DNA from: Diphasiastrum complanatum
Taxonomy: Eukaryota; Streptophyta; Lycopodiopsida; Lycopodiales; Lycopodiaceae
Assembly (NCBI GenBank): GCA_029204225.1
Contig: CM055110.1
Location: 3,690,863 to 3,754,862 of the forward strand
Length of the DNA: 64,000 bases
Reading direction: 5' to 3'
Shown here: in pieces, positions 10,010-20,862 of the stretch
Numbering within the stretch: position 1 is the stretch's first letter
How the letters are laid out: each line of letters begins with the position of its first letter
Notes under the pieces: model-generated
Databases searched by the model: none
The model's input: the letters and a program-made list of their open reading frames with translations, nothing else
Told to the model about the DNA's origin: nothing
Made by a program: the position numbers and the translations under genes

Positions 10010-10945
10010 CTATCTCACTAACTCTACCATTTCTCTCAAACTAGATCTATCTCTCATCCAAAGATGGATCAAGGACAAAGTTTGACTCAAGTACACAAAA
10101 GCACTCAGAAACATCCACAAATGTTGCTTAGTATTGCTCTTAATAGCTCGTTTGAGCTCACTAGAAACAGTCTTGAACCAATTATATGGTTCAAGAGGGG
10201 CTTTGGCCAACTTGGTATAGGACTCAACTATCCTATGGAGGATTTGGAAAGTGATGCGGTCTTTCTTGAGGCTGCCAACCATCAGTTAGTAGCTAGGCAG
10301 CAGTGTGTATGGAAGGCTCAGTGATGGCGTCAAGGAGCTATTCATCGTTGATCTAGTGCAAATCATTGGTGAGGTCGATATATGGCTTTATGGCCTGTTT
10401 GGCCTGCTTATGGTTGGGTGAGGCTTGGGTACCTGACGCTATACCTATGGCTGCAAGGGCGGCCTCAATGATGCGCACCGTGTGTGTGCTCCCTGAAAAG
10501 TGATATAGGATTTCTCTTCCTTCCACGTAATGAAGGCAAGAGTGATGAAATCCATGTTGATTCTGCCAGAAAAGGCTCTCTCATGAATACCCATTGCAGT
10601 GAGCAGAGGCTCCGCAAGGGTCATCCACTGACTGACCATGCTTGTGTTAGGAAGGATCATGATGTCCATTGCAGATGGGACATCACGATGGATAGTATAA
10701 CGTGGAGACTGGGAAGTATTTGTATAAGACATGATGAGTAGAAAGGAAATGTAAGACGCGCGAAAGTATATCAGAAAGCCATTCAGGAAGTTTGGAAGGC
10801 TTTGGTCGTGGGAAAAATTCACAAGAGCTTTGCTAGCACAAGTGAGGAATGAATCGAATTCAGCCAACTTATAAGTGAATTTGGTGGGTCCATTACAATG
10901 AATACTAGTTTGGCTGATCAGTTTAGAACCAAAATTTACAGGCAT
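10010..10945 (-). pseudogene. Unrecognised degenerate ORF downstream of gypsy integrase
   Basis: One minus-strand frame is open at 10945-10445 (MPVNFGSKLISQTSIHCNG ... TRCASLRPPLQP) and again at 10282-10010 (VGSLKKDRITFQILHRIVES ... ELKRAIKSNTKQHLW). The two blocks are in phase with a few stops between them, so this was one ORF of about 310 codons. It lies 3' of the integrase of the minus-strand gypsy element and beyond a short-motif array, in the position of an extra or third ORF. I recognise no domain. Confidence 0.4.
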
Positions 10946-10969
10946 GTACGGTACTGTGAAAATAGGCTA

Positions 10970-11330
10970 CGAAAATCTCGGCGAAAGTTTCTGGGGATCT
11001 AAACCTATCAAGCGAACATTTTCCAGGGCTGACGAAGGATGAACCTTCGCCCAAGAAGGTCCTTCACCTAGGTACTATCATAAATACATTTTTTCAAGAT
11101 TTGAGACTATGGACAACCTAATTTTGACAGTTTAAGATCATATAGCAGGTCGTCGAAGGTTCATAATGAGGGTAAGGTGCTCGACAAAGGTTCCCAAAAT
11201 GGCATATTACTGATCTTTTGCCTAACTCAAAAACTGAATTTTTTCTGGATAGGAACCTTTGTCCAACTCAAATTAGATAAATCTGAAGTGGATGTATAGT
11301 CTGGAGGCTCAGCGAAGGTTTTGATACTGT
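10970..11330. repeat. GGCGAAGGTT-type degenerate motif array (copy 1)
   Basis: Variants of GGCGAAGGTT or its complement occur at about 10979, 11040, 11150, 11193, 11250 and 11309, with forward copies about 160-175 bp apart. The same motif and spacing recur at 60470-61250. No coding frame crosses it. Confidence 0.55.
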
Positions 11331-11556
11331 ATAGGCCAAATCTGACCCAAACAGTGGTTTTTAAAGTCATTTTTCATCAAAAAATATTGTCCTTCTTTTT
11401 TTTCATGCTGATAACTTTTTTGACTTTTGCTCATTAGTCTTTTCTCATTTTTTCTTTTTTTTTCTTTTTTTTACTGTCTTTTTCACACAAAAATTGAACA
11501 AATGAAATATTGAAAACAACAATTGAAAAACAAATAAAATTAAAAAAAATCCTTGA
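11330..11556. other. AT/T-rich spacer
   Basis: Low-complexity T-rich DNA (polypurine on the minus strand, about 11450-11475) between the integrase end and the motif array. No gene seen. Confidence 0.5.
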
Positions 11557-12620
11557 GATCAGAGAGATGGATGCCAAAACTTGTAGAATCGGCTGCCATT
11601 CACCAGAGTATCAAATTTTTTTCCATCCAAATGCTCAAGAATTACTGCGCCATAGTTCAATATTTCCTTCACTTTATATAGGCCTTCACCGGTAAACTTC
11701 AATTTTTCCTTGATCAGCTTGGTTTTGTACATCAATGCAAGATCTCCTGCTTTCAGATCCTTTTTGTGCAATCTACGATCGTGCCATGCCTTCCAGCGGG
11801 CTTTCTCTGCTGCACACATAATTTGTGCAACGCTTCATGACGTAGTTGTAAAGTCTTATCATCATTTAAACATTCGGTTGCCGCTATGCGTAAAGATGGG
11901 ATTAAAAATTCAATGGACATGACAACATCTTGACCATAGACCAGTTGAAAGGGTATTTGATTTGTACTATTTTTGTAAGCGATTCTGAATGCCCATAATG
12001 CTGCATACAGTTTATGTTCCCAATTAGACCGACTCGCTTCAACTGTCTTTGTCATGATGGTGCAGAGAATCTTATTGGAAGATTTAGCTTGGCCATTCCC
12101 TCTGGGATAGTAGGGAGTGCTAAATCTGTGTATAACAAAAAAATATTTCAATAAACACTTTATTGTTTGATTAACAAAGTGTGTACCCCGGTCACTAACA
12201 ATCTCAATCGGACATCCAAATCTGATTTTGATATTTTCATACAGAAACTTGGCCGTAGATTTCGCATCAGCAACTTTGACAACTTTGGCTTCAACCCACT
12301 TGGTCATGTAATCAGTTGCTATGATAATGTAACGGGCCTGAGATCCTTGCGCGGCAGGATGAATAGGACCAACATAATCCAATCCCCATTTTTCAAATGG
12401 TGCTTGCGATAAAACCGGATGCAAGGGTTCATAGTTTTGTCGAGTAGGTTGTCTTGCTCGTTGGCAAACATCACATGTCTAAATAAAATTTTCTGTGTCC
12501 TTATGAAACCTAGGCCACCAAGAACCTGATTGCAAAAGTTTGCAAATAGTAATATATGTAGAGAAGTGTCCTCTGCCCATGCCATTATGCGAAAACATGA
12601 TTAAATCTGAGACTTCATAC
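11556..12620 (-). pseudogene. Gypsy integrase
   Basis: Reads (with stops) the HHCC zinc domain (GRGHFS ... TCDVCQRARQPT, with a TAG just before TCDVC), then the core (FEKWGLDYVGP with the first Asp; ATDYMTKWVEA; IVSDRGTHF with the second Asp). The third site reads GNGQAKSSNK where the family has Glu, so the DDE triad is broken by E to K. The C-terminal domain follows in another frame at 11819-11559 (DLKAGDLALMYKTKL ... NGSRFYKFWHPSL). A frameshift near 11800 separates core and tail. Confidence 0.88.
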
Positions 12621-12699
12621 GGTGAGACACATCTTCATAGAATATTTTCTGATCCACAATGATACAATTGTCCTGCAATCAATTGATAAGGTTGAGCCT

Positions 12700-13242
12700 T
12701 ATGAATCAATGTCTCTTTTGTACTTTTTCCAAGGAGTCATTCGGTTATCCTAGCATCAGGTACTCAACAATATTCGTTGCCCACTCAGATACCGCTTTGA
12801 CATAGAACAAAGCAGCATCTGGTAATTCATCATCCACTTGAGTGTTAACTGGTGCGGACTCGATTCGCGAAACGTGATCGACTAGATAATGTTGCTTCCC
12901 CTTTCGAACCACAATTCAAAAGTCAAATTCAGTCAATAACAATAACCATCTTGCAATACATCCAGTATTGCATGTCTTGTTTACCAAGTATAGTAATGGC
13001 TGGTGATCCGTATAAAATGCAAAGTGCATTTCCATAAGGTAGTGACAAAATTGTCAAACATAAAAAATCATGGCTAATGCTTCACATTCTGTAGTTGAAT
13101 AATTTTTCTCTGGATCTGTAAGTTGTATGCTTGCAGGATAATCCTTCTTATTATCTCCTGGCTGCGTCCAAACTGATCCAATGGTGTATTTTGAGGCATC
13201 CATATGGACATGAAATTCAATCGTCCAATCTGGAGAATACAA
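12700..13242 (-). pseudogene. Gypsy RNase H
   Basis: Starts with FHVHMDASKYTIGSVWTQPG (first Asp present), then NYSTTECEALAM (Glu present). After frameshifts it continues around 13030-12800 as FYTDHQPLLYLVNK and RKGKQHYLVDHVSR, the later RNase H Asp motifs. The part beyond 13054 toward the integrase is present only in this copy; the inverted copy stops exactly here. Confidence 0.8.
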
Positions 13243-13800
13243 TATTGGTGTTGAAGTTAATGCTTTTTTTTAATTTTTCAAAGGCTTCTAACGCTTCTAC
13301 TGTCCAAATAGGAACAATAGTCAGTTTGTATATAGGTTGTGCTAAATCCGCAAAGAAGATAATAAAAATTCGATAGTAGTTCGCATGACTCATAAACACA
13401 GAAACTCCATGAATTGTTGTTGGCAGTGGCAATTCCACAATAACCTTGACCTTAGAATAATTGGTGGCAATACCATGTCTTGATATCACATGTCCAAGCA
13501 CAACTCCATGGGAAACCCATATATGGCATTTTTTTGGATTTAGAGAAATTTGATATTTGCGGCATCTTTCAAATACTTTCTCCAATCGATCCAGGTGGTC
13601 TGCATCTGTACTATGGACCCCTAGGTCATCCAAATAAATTTCAAGGAATTTCTGCAGATAATCTTTAAAAGCAAATTGCATTACTCGTTAGAACAAACTT
13701 GGTGTATTATAGAGTCCAAATGGCATTAATTTGTAAGCATAGGTGTCCCATTTTGTTGCAAAAGAGGTTTTGTGGCGATCGATAGGTGCTATTTTAACCT
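13217..13800 (-). pseudogene. Gypsy reverse transcriptase, C-terminal half
   Basis: Frame 13681-13217 holds the active-site strand as IYLDDLGVHS (YLDD version of YxDD), then HLDRLEKVFERCRKYQISLNPKKC and GHVISRHGIATNYSKVKVI, up to the connection region (PIWTVEALEAFEKLKKSI). It is separated from the N-terminal half by short frameshifts between 13681 and 13789. The catalytic Asp pair is intact. Confidence 0.88.
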
Positions 13801-14682
13801 GGTTGTATCCACTAAATCCATCCAGGAAACTATAGGCCTTTTCTCCAGCAAGGCGATCCAAAATGCTTCAGTAAAAGGTAATGGAAAGTGATCCTTCCAC
13901 GTCACTTTGTTCAACGCCTTGAGGTTCACACAAATTCTCAATTTCCCATTCTTTTTAGGAACAATGACAATCGGTGAGATCCATTCGATATGCTCAATGT
14001 CATAAATGAAATCGACGTCAAGTAGTCTCTGAAGTTCTTTCTTTATCAGATCCACAACATTAGGATTACAGCGATAGAACTTTGTAACCTTTGGAACTGC
14101 ATCAGGTACTAAAGGTATGGTATGTTCAATCACTGATGTTGGAATACCCTTTAGATCTTTATAAGTCCACGCAAAACAATCTTGATACTTAATAAGTAAC
14201 ATGCGGAGTGTTTGATACTGTTCAGGATTAAGTTGTGATCCAACTTGTACAATCTTTTTCGGTTCTCTTGGTTCGACAAGATTCATTGGTTGTGTCCTAG
14301 TTGGGCCATCGTAAACATATCTTGAGTCTGGCACGTATTCTTCAGGTTCACGATGTGCTTTAGGTAGCATGATAACCACATCATCCAATGTATAACATTT
14401 AAAATGCTCGGGCATATCATGTTGAACTGCATCTGCTTGTTCTTTTTTGAAAGGACTTGTCTTGGATCTTTGCTTAGCCTTCTTAACAGGAATTGATCGT
14501 GGAGGTGATGACTTCCGAGACAATGATGCCTTGCTAGAATTCCGACTTGTAGAATCACCCTCAACTTTTCCTTTGTCTTTATCCAGTAAGAGTGGCACAT
14601 TCGCTGAATCAATCTTTTGAGGAGGATTTTTCCATTTCAGGATCGTATTATAATGTTGCTGAGCTTGTTTTTTCATCATCAA
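13789..14682 (-). pseudogene. Gypsy reverse transcriptase, N-terminal half with basic linker
   Basis: A 297-residue frame. Residues about 1-70 form a Lys/Ser-rich linker. Residues 150-297 are RT: CFAWTYKDLKGIP, YRCNPNVVDLIKKELQRLLDVDFIY, WISPIVIVPKKNGKLRICVNLKALNKVTWKD (palm start) and DHFPLPF. The mirrored copy at 23512-24405 differs by about eight residues, including P to Y in IVIVPKKNG. Confidence 0.88.
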
Positions 14683-15559
14683 TCATGTGATCCTATCTTT
14701 CTTCAATATAACTACTTTGGGCGATTTTCTTATTGGTTCATCAGAAACATTACGCACTCCAAATCGGATCCATATGATTTAGAATCTACTCATCTGTAAG
14801 TTCTGCATTTCCATCACAAGTCAAGGCATGGCTCACAAGTATGAGATCCTCTTCAATCAAATCTGGTATAGGTTTTGTTGATATCCAGGCTACATTCAGT
14901 ATATTCAATGGAAATGTGATTGGTGTATCCAAAGTTCGATCTAATAAAAAAATCTTGCTCAAATTTGATTGATTATCTTGTTGACACATATATCCTGCTG
15001 TACAATCAATCGTTGCAAGAGCTTCATTCCAATTGACAGTATTAGTTTGAGAATCGTAATAGACTCCCAAATTTTTCTTTGGACGGTCACAAGTATGATC
15101 CATTGTTGACGAATCATCATCTTCTTTCTGAACCACTGGTTTGATTGTCCAAGTTGTAGGATCAATTTTAACTGGACATTCACGATTTTCAAAATTGATT
15201 TTTTCGGTACCCCAGTTATGAATTACTTGCACAACTCATAACCATGGATGTCCCAATAGAACTCGATAGACATTTGGTGCTTCTGGTAAGTCCATTACTA
15301 CAAAAGTAATGACGAACTATACTCCCGCAATTTTGACAGGTATATCTTCAACCATTCCACGCAGATGAACTGTTATTTGATCAGTTAGCTTAATGGTAAA
15401 AGTCACAGGCTTGATCTTTGTAAGACCCCATTTTGCACATAGCTTTGTAGAAATCAGGTTAACTCCTAAACAGCCATCTATCACAGCTAACCCTTCTATT
15501 TTTGGTATTATTCTTCGTCGAACTGGCAGTAGATAGATCTGAATCACACCTATGCACAA
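14683..15559 (-). pseudogene. Gypsy protease and protease-RT linker
   Basis: 15559-15317 reads IIPKIEGLAVIDGCLGVNLIS, resembling the plant gypsy aspartic protease signature (A-IDGGAGVNVMS) with Gly2 replaced by Cys, followed by TKLCAKWGL. The frame at 15232-14786 continues the linker (NWGTEKINFENRECPVKID). About 600 bp of this region (14997-15596) is absent from the mirrored right arm. Confidence 0.6.
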
Positions 15560-16036
15560 TGAATCGGACGAAGATTCTTTTTAAGTATTTTTTAGGGTTC
15601 TGGTGATTTTTTGGTGTTTTTTGATGTTTTTGAAAATCTGCTAGGAATTAATCTTCACCCTTCAAACCGAAGATTCTATGATCAAAACCGAAGGTGTCTA
15701 CAACTCAACGAATGTTTCCTGAAAGAGGGTAAAAACTTATCAGCTCTGATGACTATTTTCGTCTCTTTTTGACCAAAATCTAGTAGATTTAATCGATTTT
15801 TGTTGTTTTTTTTTTTATATCTCAGATCCAAATTGATCTTAAGATTCATGATCTGAATAGGTTTTTCTGTTCTACAATCAAATTAGATTTCAAACAAACA
15901 AGTCCACTCAAATCAAGCAAAATCAATCCCAAACTAACCCTAAAATGCAGATCTAACACTATTCATGCCACGACAAGATGCCTAATGCAAGTTAACCATC
16001 CAACAAAGATGCTGCAAACTGAAAAATTGGCGTAGC
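15560..16036 (-). other. Gypsy leader between PBS and protease
   Basis: No gag is seen. It contains a few GAAGGT/GAAGATT-like repeats (15650-15710) distantly resembling the motif arrays elsewhere. Confidence 0.4.
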
Positions 16037-16054
16037 TCCCTGGCAACGGTGCCA
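16037..16054 (-). other. Primer-binding site, tRNA-Asp type
   Basis: Minus strand TGGCACCGTTGCCAGGGA, two mismatches from the tRNA-Asp complement TGGCGCCGTTGCCGGGGA, four bases inside the LTR end. Confidence 0.8.
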
Positions 16055-16058
16055 AAAT

Positions 16059-16810
16059 TGTAGTGGATTTCTTTCCTCGCCTAACCTGAATCCAAGATCT
16101 AGTCAATCTAGCATCAAAGAGACGAAGTTAGTTGTCGCGCGTAGGTTTGTTCCCATGAGAGCGATAGTATAGTTCAGATTTCAGCATGAATGGAAGATCC
16201 AAATCTAACTCTAACATCCATTAACCCTAACCATTAACACTACACATCCATTAACACTACGATCCATTAACACTATGCATCCACAACAAAGATAGCTTAC
16301 TCTTTCTTTCTCTCTCTTTCTCTCTCACAAAAAATCCCAATAACATTCAGATCTAACAATTAGCAAAAAATGAAAGAAAACATGAGAGATGGAGGAAAAG
16401 TGATAGAGAGCAAGGACATTCATCAATCCATTCCTGAAGAGAACCAATCTGCTTAATTGAAATGAGGAAATGAACATAAGGAACAACTCGAGTTGGTCCT
16501 TTTTTATAGTAGAGAGGAGGACCCTAGTCTTTGAATCCTATTGGTCCGTTTCTGCCTCCCTAATTATTCAAATTAAAAAAAGTGTGGGAACCATCCAAAT
16601 TGGAGGGAAACCCAACTTTATTCACTAACTTGACATTTAGGCCCTACGACATTAAAAGTCTTGCAAAACACCTTAAGTCCTTTTATTGACTTTCTAATTA
16701 ATCCAATCTCTATGTGATCATCGGGTTGGACTTACACACGCAAGGTGCCAAATCCCTCTCACTTATTAACTAGGGTTAGGCTTGCCTTGGGATCCACAAA
16801 CCCTCCAACA
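16059..16810 (-). repeat. Gypsy 5' LTR (left arm, 752 bp)
   Basis: On the plus strand TGTAGTGGA...CCTCCAACA, that is TGTTGGAGGG...CTACA in element orientation. Minus-strand TATA box CTATAAAAAAGG at about 16501-16512. Its U3 start resembles that of the LTR at 61626-62488 (shared phrase near acacgcaag). Mirrored at 21984-22735. Confidence 0.85.
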
Positions 16811-17179
16811 TATTCATTTGAGATCATACAATCATACAAAATAATATGTGCACAACAGCTACAATATCATCTATTGATTTTTTGATTTTTCAAGCACTGC
16901 ATGACAGATCCACGCAGTGCATTGGCGTGAGAGAAATACAGTTCTCCCATAATTTGTGTCTCACTTACAAGCGGACTTCTAGATCTACAGATCCTCTACA
17001 AAAATTGTCTCGCTTACAGACGGACATGTATTCTGTATATTTTCGTCTTCTTCTTGCTTACTTTTCTACATCAAGCCAGAAAGTATATAGTTCACAAACA
17101 ATTTCGTGTCGCGTCGTGTAACTTCTAGATTAGAAAGATGAAACATCTATAACTACTCACAAATTACAAGAGTGGTAGA
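16811..17179 (-). other. Copia-downstream sequence beside gypsy LTR (left arm)
   Basis: Non-coding sequence between copia RNase H and the gypsy LTR. It contains a direct repeat of about 50 bp with tttgtgtctcacttacaag and ttgtctcgcttacagacgg variants (16960-17025). Mirrored at 21615-21983. Confidence 0.5.
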
Positions 17180-17931
17180 TTAGCCATGATCTAGAGTACT
17201 TTTGCTGATGTCATGATATCTGATCAAATACTTGTACCCCATGGTACTTGGCCGATCTTCTTGATCCTTTGAGGAGCACGACTGATTTCGTGTCATGTCG
17301 TCTTTTGTCAAAAGTTCAGGATTGAAAGCTAGCAAAGCTTTGGCACTAGAAACATTTTGTTTCTTCAGCTCCCTCTCAAAGCATAATAGCTTGACGACTC
17401 CAAGACTTCTCCTATGTTTCTTGAATAGACCTTTGTCCAAGGCCTTTGTGAAAATGTCAGCAACCATGTCTTTCGTTCCAATGAAAGTAGTCAGCAGCAT
17501 TTTCTTCCCGATCAGATCCCTAATCAAGTGGTACTTGATTGCAATGTGTTTCGTCCTTGAGCGAAACATAGGGTCTTTTGTCAGATGTATTGCAGATGTG
17601 TTGTCCATCTGCAAAACCAAACGTTCATTCCTCATTTTGTCCAATTCGTCAAAGAACTATTTGAGCCAAATTATTTCGTTGGCCATCTTTGTTGCTGCAA
17701 CGTACTCTGCTTCATAGGACGACTGAGCTACAATGGTCTATTTTTTGCTGACCTAGAGAATTGTTGTTCTTGACGCAATGGTGCATCCTCCTGAGACACT
17801 TTTGCAGTCGTCCTTGAGGGATGCCCAGCTAGCATCACTGTAGGAAAGCATCTGGGACCCTACATCACGACAATAACACAAACCAAAATCTCTTGTTAAT
17901 TGAAGATATTGCAAATTCGTTTTGCAATATT
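17180..17931 (-). pseudogene. Ty1/copia RT end and RNase H (left arm)
   Basis: Minus strand: YCKTNLQYLQLTRDFGLCYCR, then the RNase H start LSYSDASWASLKDDCKSVSGG, SYEAEYVAATKMANEIIWLK, LVLQMDNTSAIHLTKDPMFRSRTKHI and FTKALDKGLF. Three in-frame TAG codons break it (17756-17754, 17741-17739, 17660-17658 region). The 154-residue tail from 17644 is identical to the right-arm copy at 21150. Confidence 0.88.
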
Positions 17932-18318
17932 TTTTTGAAGTTTTTAGCACGTGTGAACTTCACCACACACTTTACAAGATCTTATCCAAGGATCCACATG
18001 TGTAACTACATGCATGGATATTGCATGTACTGCATGTCAACTCATAAAATTGCCTAGACATGTGTAGATCACATAAACCACTTTGCATGTTGCATGCACT
18101 GATTGCATGTGGCTTGCATGCACACTGAATGACATTGCATGCTATCTAAACTTTTGCATGACATCAAATGTGAATCTACCTAACTCAAACTCGACCTATT
18201 CTAGAAGGTTATGTGCTCAATTCACATACCTTTATGTACAACATAGTTTACAATGGAAAAAATCATGGACATGGTCCCAAAACTCAAGATAGGAAGATAA
18301 TTTTTACTAATCTTCACA
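17932..18318 (-). repeat. Truncated copia LTR (left arm)
   Basis: Starts TGTGAAGATTAGTAAAAATT on the minus strand at 18318, right after polypurine AAGGAGGAG (18327-18319) and the RNase H end. Cut at about 17932 by the neighbouring copia fragment. Rich in tgcatgtgg/tgcatgcac phrases. Mirrored at 20476-20862. Confidence 0.65.
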
Positions 18319-18345
18319 CTCCTCCTTAAAATATATGTTCTTATC

Positions 18346-18681
18346 CTACATAGACTTCGAAATTAGGCCAAGGTTAGACCTCATTTCGATAAAGACATTC
18401 TTGAGTAATGGCTTGGTGAGAAGGTCTGCAACACAATTTGAAGATCCAACATGCTCCAATAAGATCTCTCTCTCAATGACTTTTTCTCTTACAAAATGAT
18501 GAGCTACTTTGATGTGTTTGCTCCTTGCATGGAACACGAGATTATTTGCAAGAGCCTGAGCAGAAATGTTATCATTCTTGATAATTGGAAGGTCTTCATC
18601 TTCATAACACTTTAGCTCCAAAAGTAGCCTTTTGATCCATAAAACCTCCTTTGTTGTGGTTTTAAGAGATTTGTCTTCCTA
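18346..18681 (-). pseudogene. Second copia RNase H C-terminus (left arm)
   Basis: ELKCYEDEDLPIIKNDNISAQALANN, HARSKHIKVAHHFVREKV, VADLLTKPLLKNVF: the end of copia RNase H, followed by PPT and LTR. Identical over 91 residues to 20173-20448. It is cut at about 18681 by the coiled-coil ORF that follows. Confidence 0.88.
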
Positions 18682-19045
18682 TCAAAAGCTAACTCAGGTA
18701 CTGATGGCAAATCAGACGCAAGCACAACAATTGCAGCAGGCCACTCTAGCAAATCAAATTGCGCTCAACACACGGATTGAGGAGCTAGAAGGACAGCTAA
18801 AAACATTACGCCAACAGCTACCAACATTACACACAACACCATAGACAACGGGATGCAGGAACTGATGATCCTGGACCTTCGTACTACATAGGACAACAAC
18901 GAGATAATCTAGGGTATCACTCAGCAATGGTGGAACCTCAAAGCACACAAGGGAGTACTACCACAAACCACGAACGAGGCATCTCAGCTGAAGAATCTAA
19001 CCCCACTGCCACTCAACCTGACACCACCTATCAAGCCTCATCACC
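18682..19045 (+). pseudogene. Partial coiled-coil ORF (left arm)
   Basis: LTQVLMANQTQAQQLQQATLANQ and the helix up to LRQQLPTLHT match the right-arm ORF. A 23-bp deletion after 18833 shifts the frame, and the sequence leaves the mirror at 19045. See the fuller copy at 19425-20112. Confidence 0.6.
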
Positions 19046-19725
19046 CCTTAATCTTAAATAATTGGTTTTTCGACTTGCAATTCCGCAATTTTTTGACTGA
19101 GCCCCCTCTTCCCACTGAGCAACAACCTGAAAACACAATACTTCAGTTTTTATATTAGTATCGAAGATCAGAATACATTGCAAGATTTTGGCATAGTAGC
19201 CGAAACTATACTTATAGGCCAATTTTTTAAAGGCCGTCAAAAATTTTAAAGGCGTTGGGCCATAATTTTCTCTAGCCACATTACGAGCGAGTTGGGACCT
19301 CTTTCTATTGGCATTTTTTAGCCATTTTTACATTGAAATTGTGCAGCTTTTACATGCCGATTTACATATCATAGCAAAATTGGTTGGATTGACACGCATG
19401 TAAGTTGGTGCCACAATATAGCGCTCAAAAGCATGTGCATTTTCCAGCATCATAGCACGTCGCCACTGAGGTTGTTGGATATGCTTTATTAAACTCCTCT
19501 GACATTAACATCTGTCGGCTAGGATTCTTCAACATGATTCTGTGTCGTACCTCTGTAGTTGTGGTAAGTGTGGGTGGTGGAGGGTTTGATATGATTGTGA
19601 AAAGTTCACGGGGGAGGGTTGGGTATTTGCGAAATAGATAAGCAGTGGATGGTGAATGAGGTTGAGTGTCGAGGTGGTGAGGTGATTGTTCGTGTGGTGG
19701 GGAGAGGGGTGTGTCATCGAGTGAA
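19046..19725. other. Spacer of inverted repeat
   Basis: 680 bp unique to the centre. 19425-19725 continues the right-arm ORF. 19046-19424 is AT-rich with no recognisable gene. A loop of this size is what remains when a palindrome centre loses sequence asymmetrically. Confidence 0.7.
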
Positions 19726-20112
19726 GGTGATGAGGCTTGATAGGTGGTGTCAGGTTGAGTGGCAGTGGGGTTAGGTTCTTCAGCTGAGATGCCTCGTTCG
19801 TGGTTTGTGGTAGTACTCCCTTGTGTGCTTTGAGGTTCCACCATTGCTGAGTGATACCCTAGATTATCTCGTTGTTGTCCTATGTAGTGCGAAGGTCCAG
19901 GATCATCAGTTCCTGCATCCCGTTGTCTATGGTGCTTGGCATGTGTTTCTTCATGCTTTGTGTGTAATGTTGGTAGCTGTTGGCGTAATGTTTTTAGCTG
20001 TCCTTCTAGCTCCTCAATCCGTGTGTTGAGCGCAATTTGATTTGCTAGAGTGGCCTGCTGCAATTGTTGTGCTTGCGTCTGATTTGCCATCAGTACCTGA
20101 GTTAGCTTTTGA
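19425..20112 (-). pseudogene. Coiled-coil, Pro/Ser/Thr-rich ORF of unknown family
   Basis: About 228 residues, open throughout but 5'-truncated by a junction with copia RNase H at about 20112 (the apparent start further right is antisense copia). The N-terminal 45 residues form a Gln/Leu coil (QAQQLQQATLANQIALNTRI, EELEGQLKTLRQQL). It then becomes His/Pro/Thr/Ser rich (LDDTPLSPPHEQSPHHLD) and ends with a compact part (TAYLFRKYPTLPRELFTII; MSEEFNKAYPTTSVATCY). The layout is like the coil region at 4122-4817. I assign no function. Confidence 0.4.
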
Positions 20113-20448
20113 TAGGAAGACAAATCTCTTAAAACCACAACAAAGGAGGTTTTATGGATCAAAAGGCTATTTTTGGAGCTAAAGTGTTATGAAGATGAAG
20201 ACCTTCCAATTATCAAGAATGATAACATTTCTGCTCAGGCTCTTGCAAATAATCTCGTGTTCCATGCAAGGAGCAAACACATCAAAGTAGCTCATCATTT
20301 TGTAAGAGAAAAAGTCATTGAGAGAGAGATCTTATTGGAGCATGTTGGATCTTCAAATTGTGTTGCAGACCTTCTCACCAAGCCATTACTCAAGAATGTC
20401 TTTATCGAAATGAGGTCTAACCTTGGCCTAATTTCGAAGTCTATGTAG
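20113..20448 (+). pseudogene. Copia RNase H C-terminus (right arm)
   Basis: Mirror of 18346-18681, identical over the last 91 residues (TTTKEVLWIKRLFLELKCYE ... MRSNLGLISKSM). Followed at once by PPT and LTR, confirming plus orientation. Confidence 0.88.
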
Positions 20449-20466
20449 GATAAGAACATATATTTT

Positions 20467-20475
20467 AAGGAGGAG
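20467..20475 (+). other. Copia polypurine tract
   Basis: AAGGAGGAG directly before LTR start TGTGAAG at 20476. Mirror at 18319-18327. Confidence 0.65.
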
Positions 20476-20862
20476 TGTGAAGATTAGTAAAAATTATCTT
20501 CCTATCTTGAGTTTTGGGACCATGTCCATGATTTTTTCCATTGTAAACTATGTTGTACATAAAGGTATGTGAATTGAGCACATAACCTTCTAGAATAGGT
20601 CGAGTTTGAGTTAGGTAGATTCACATTTGATGTCATGCAAAAGTTTAGATAGCATGCAATGTCATTCAGTGTGCATGCAAGCCACATGCAATCAGTGCAT
20701 GCAACATGCAAAGTGGTTTATGTGATCTACACATGTCTAGGCAATTTTATGAGTTGACATGCAGTACATGCAATATCCATGCATGTAGTTACACATGTGG
20801 ATCCTTGGATAAGATCTTGTAAAGTGTGTGGTGAAGTTCACACGTGCTAAAAACTTCACAAA
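20476..20862 (+). repeat. Truncated copia LTR (right arm)
   Basis: TGTGAAGATTAG... continuing to about 20862, where copia RT sequence begins. Contains ttcacacgtgc, related to the G-box palindromes of the LTR at 7779-8496. Mirror of 17932-18318. Confidence 0.65.

Larger units (their letters stand above)
11540..16810 (-). mobile_element. Ty3/gypsy retrotransposon, minus strand
   Basis: Order on the minus strand: 5' LTR (16810-16059), tRNA-Asp-type PBS, leader, protease, RT, RNase H, integrase to 11559. PR-RT-RH-IN is the gypsy order. No gag is recognisable between the PBS and the protease, and no matching 3' LTR is seen to the left. The part right of 13054 is duplicated in inverse orientation at 19726-25140. 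Confidence 0.8.
13054..19045 (-). repeat. Left arm of 12-kb inverted repeat
   Basis: Every feature here is mirrored at 19726-25140. For 13054-14997 the paired coordinates sum to 38194. For 15596-18840 they sum to 38794, after a 600-bp segment present only here. For 18841-19045 they sum to 38771, after a 23-bp deletion here. The outer limit is sharp at 13054/25140, inside gypsy RNase H. Confidence 0.95.

Noticed and set aside
13054-14682. Possible endogenous pararetrovirus because of an isolated RT
   Set aside because: The same strand carries a gypsy integrase downstream and an LTR with tRNA-Asp PBS upstream, which fits Ty3/gypsy rather than a pararetrovirus.
16846-17121. 91-codon frame (and its identical mirror at 21673-21948)
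   Set aside because: Antisense to copia-downstream non-coding sequence; its conservation is explained by the inverted duplication, not by selection.
17295-17717. 140-codon plus-strand frame identical to 21499-21077
   Set aside because: Lies antisense to copia RNase H; identical only because the DNA is duplicated.
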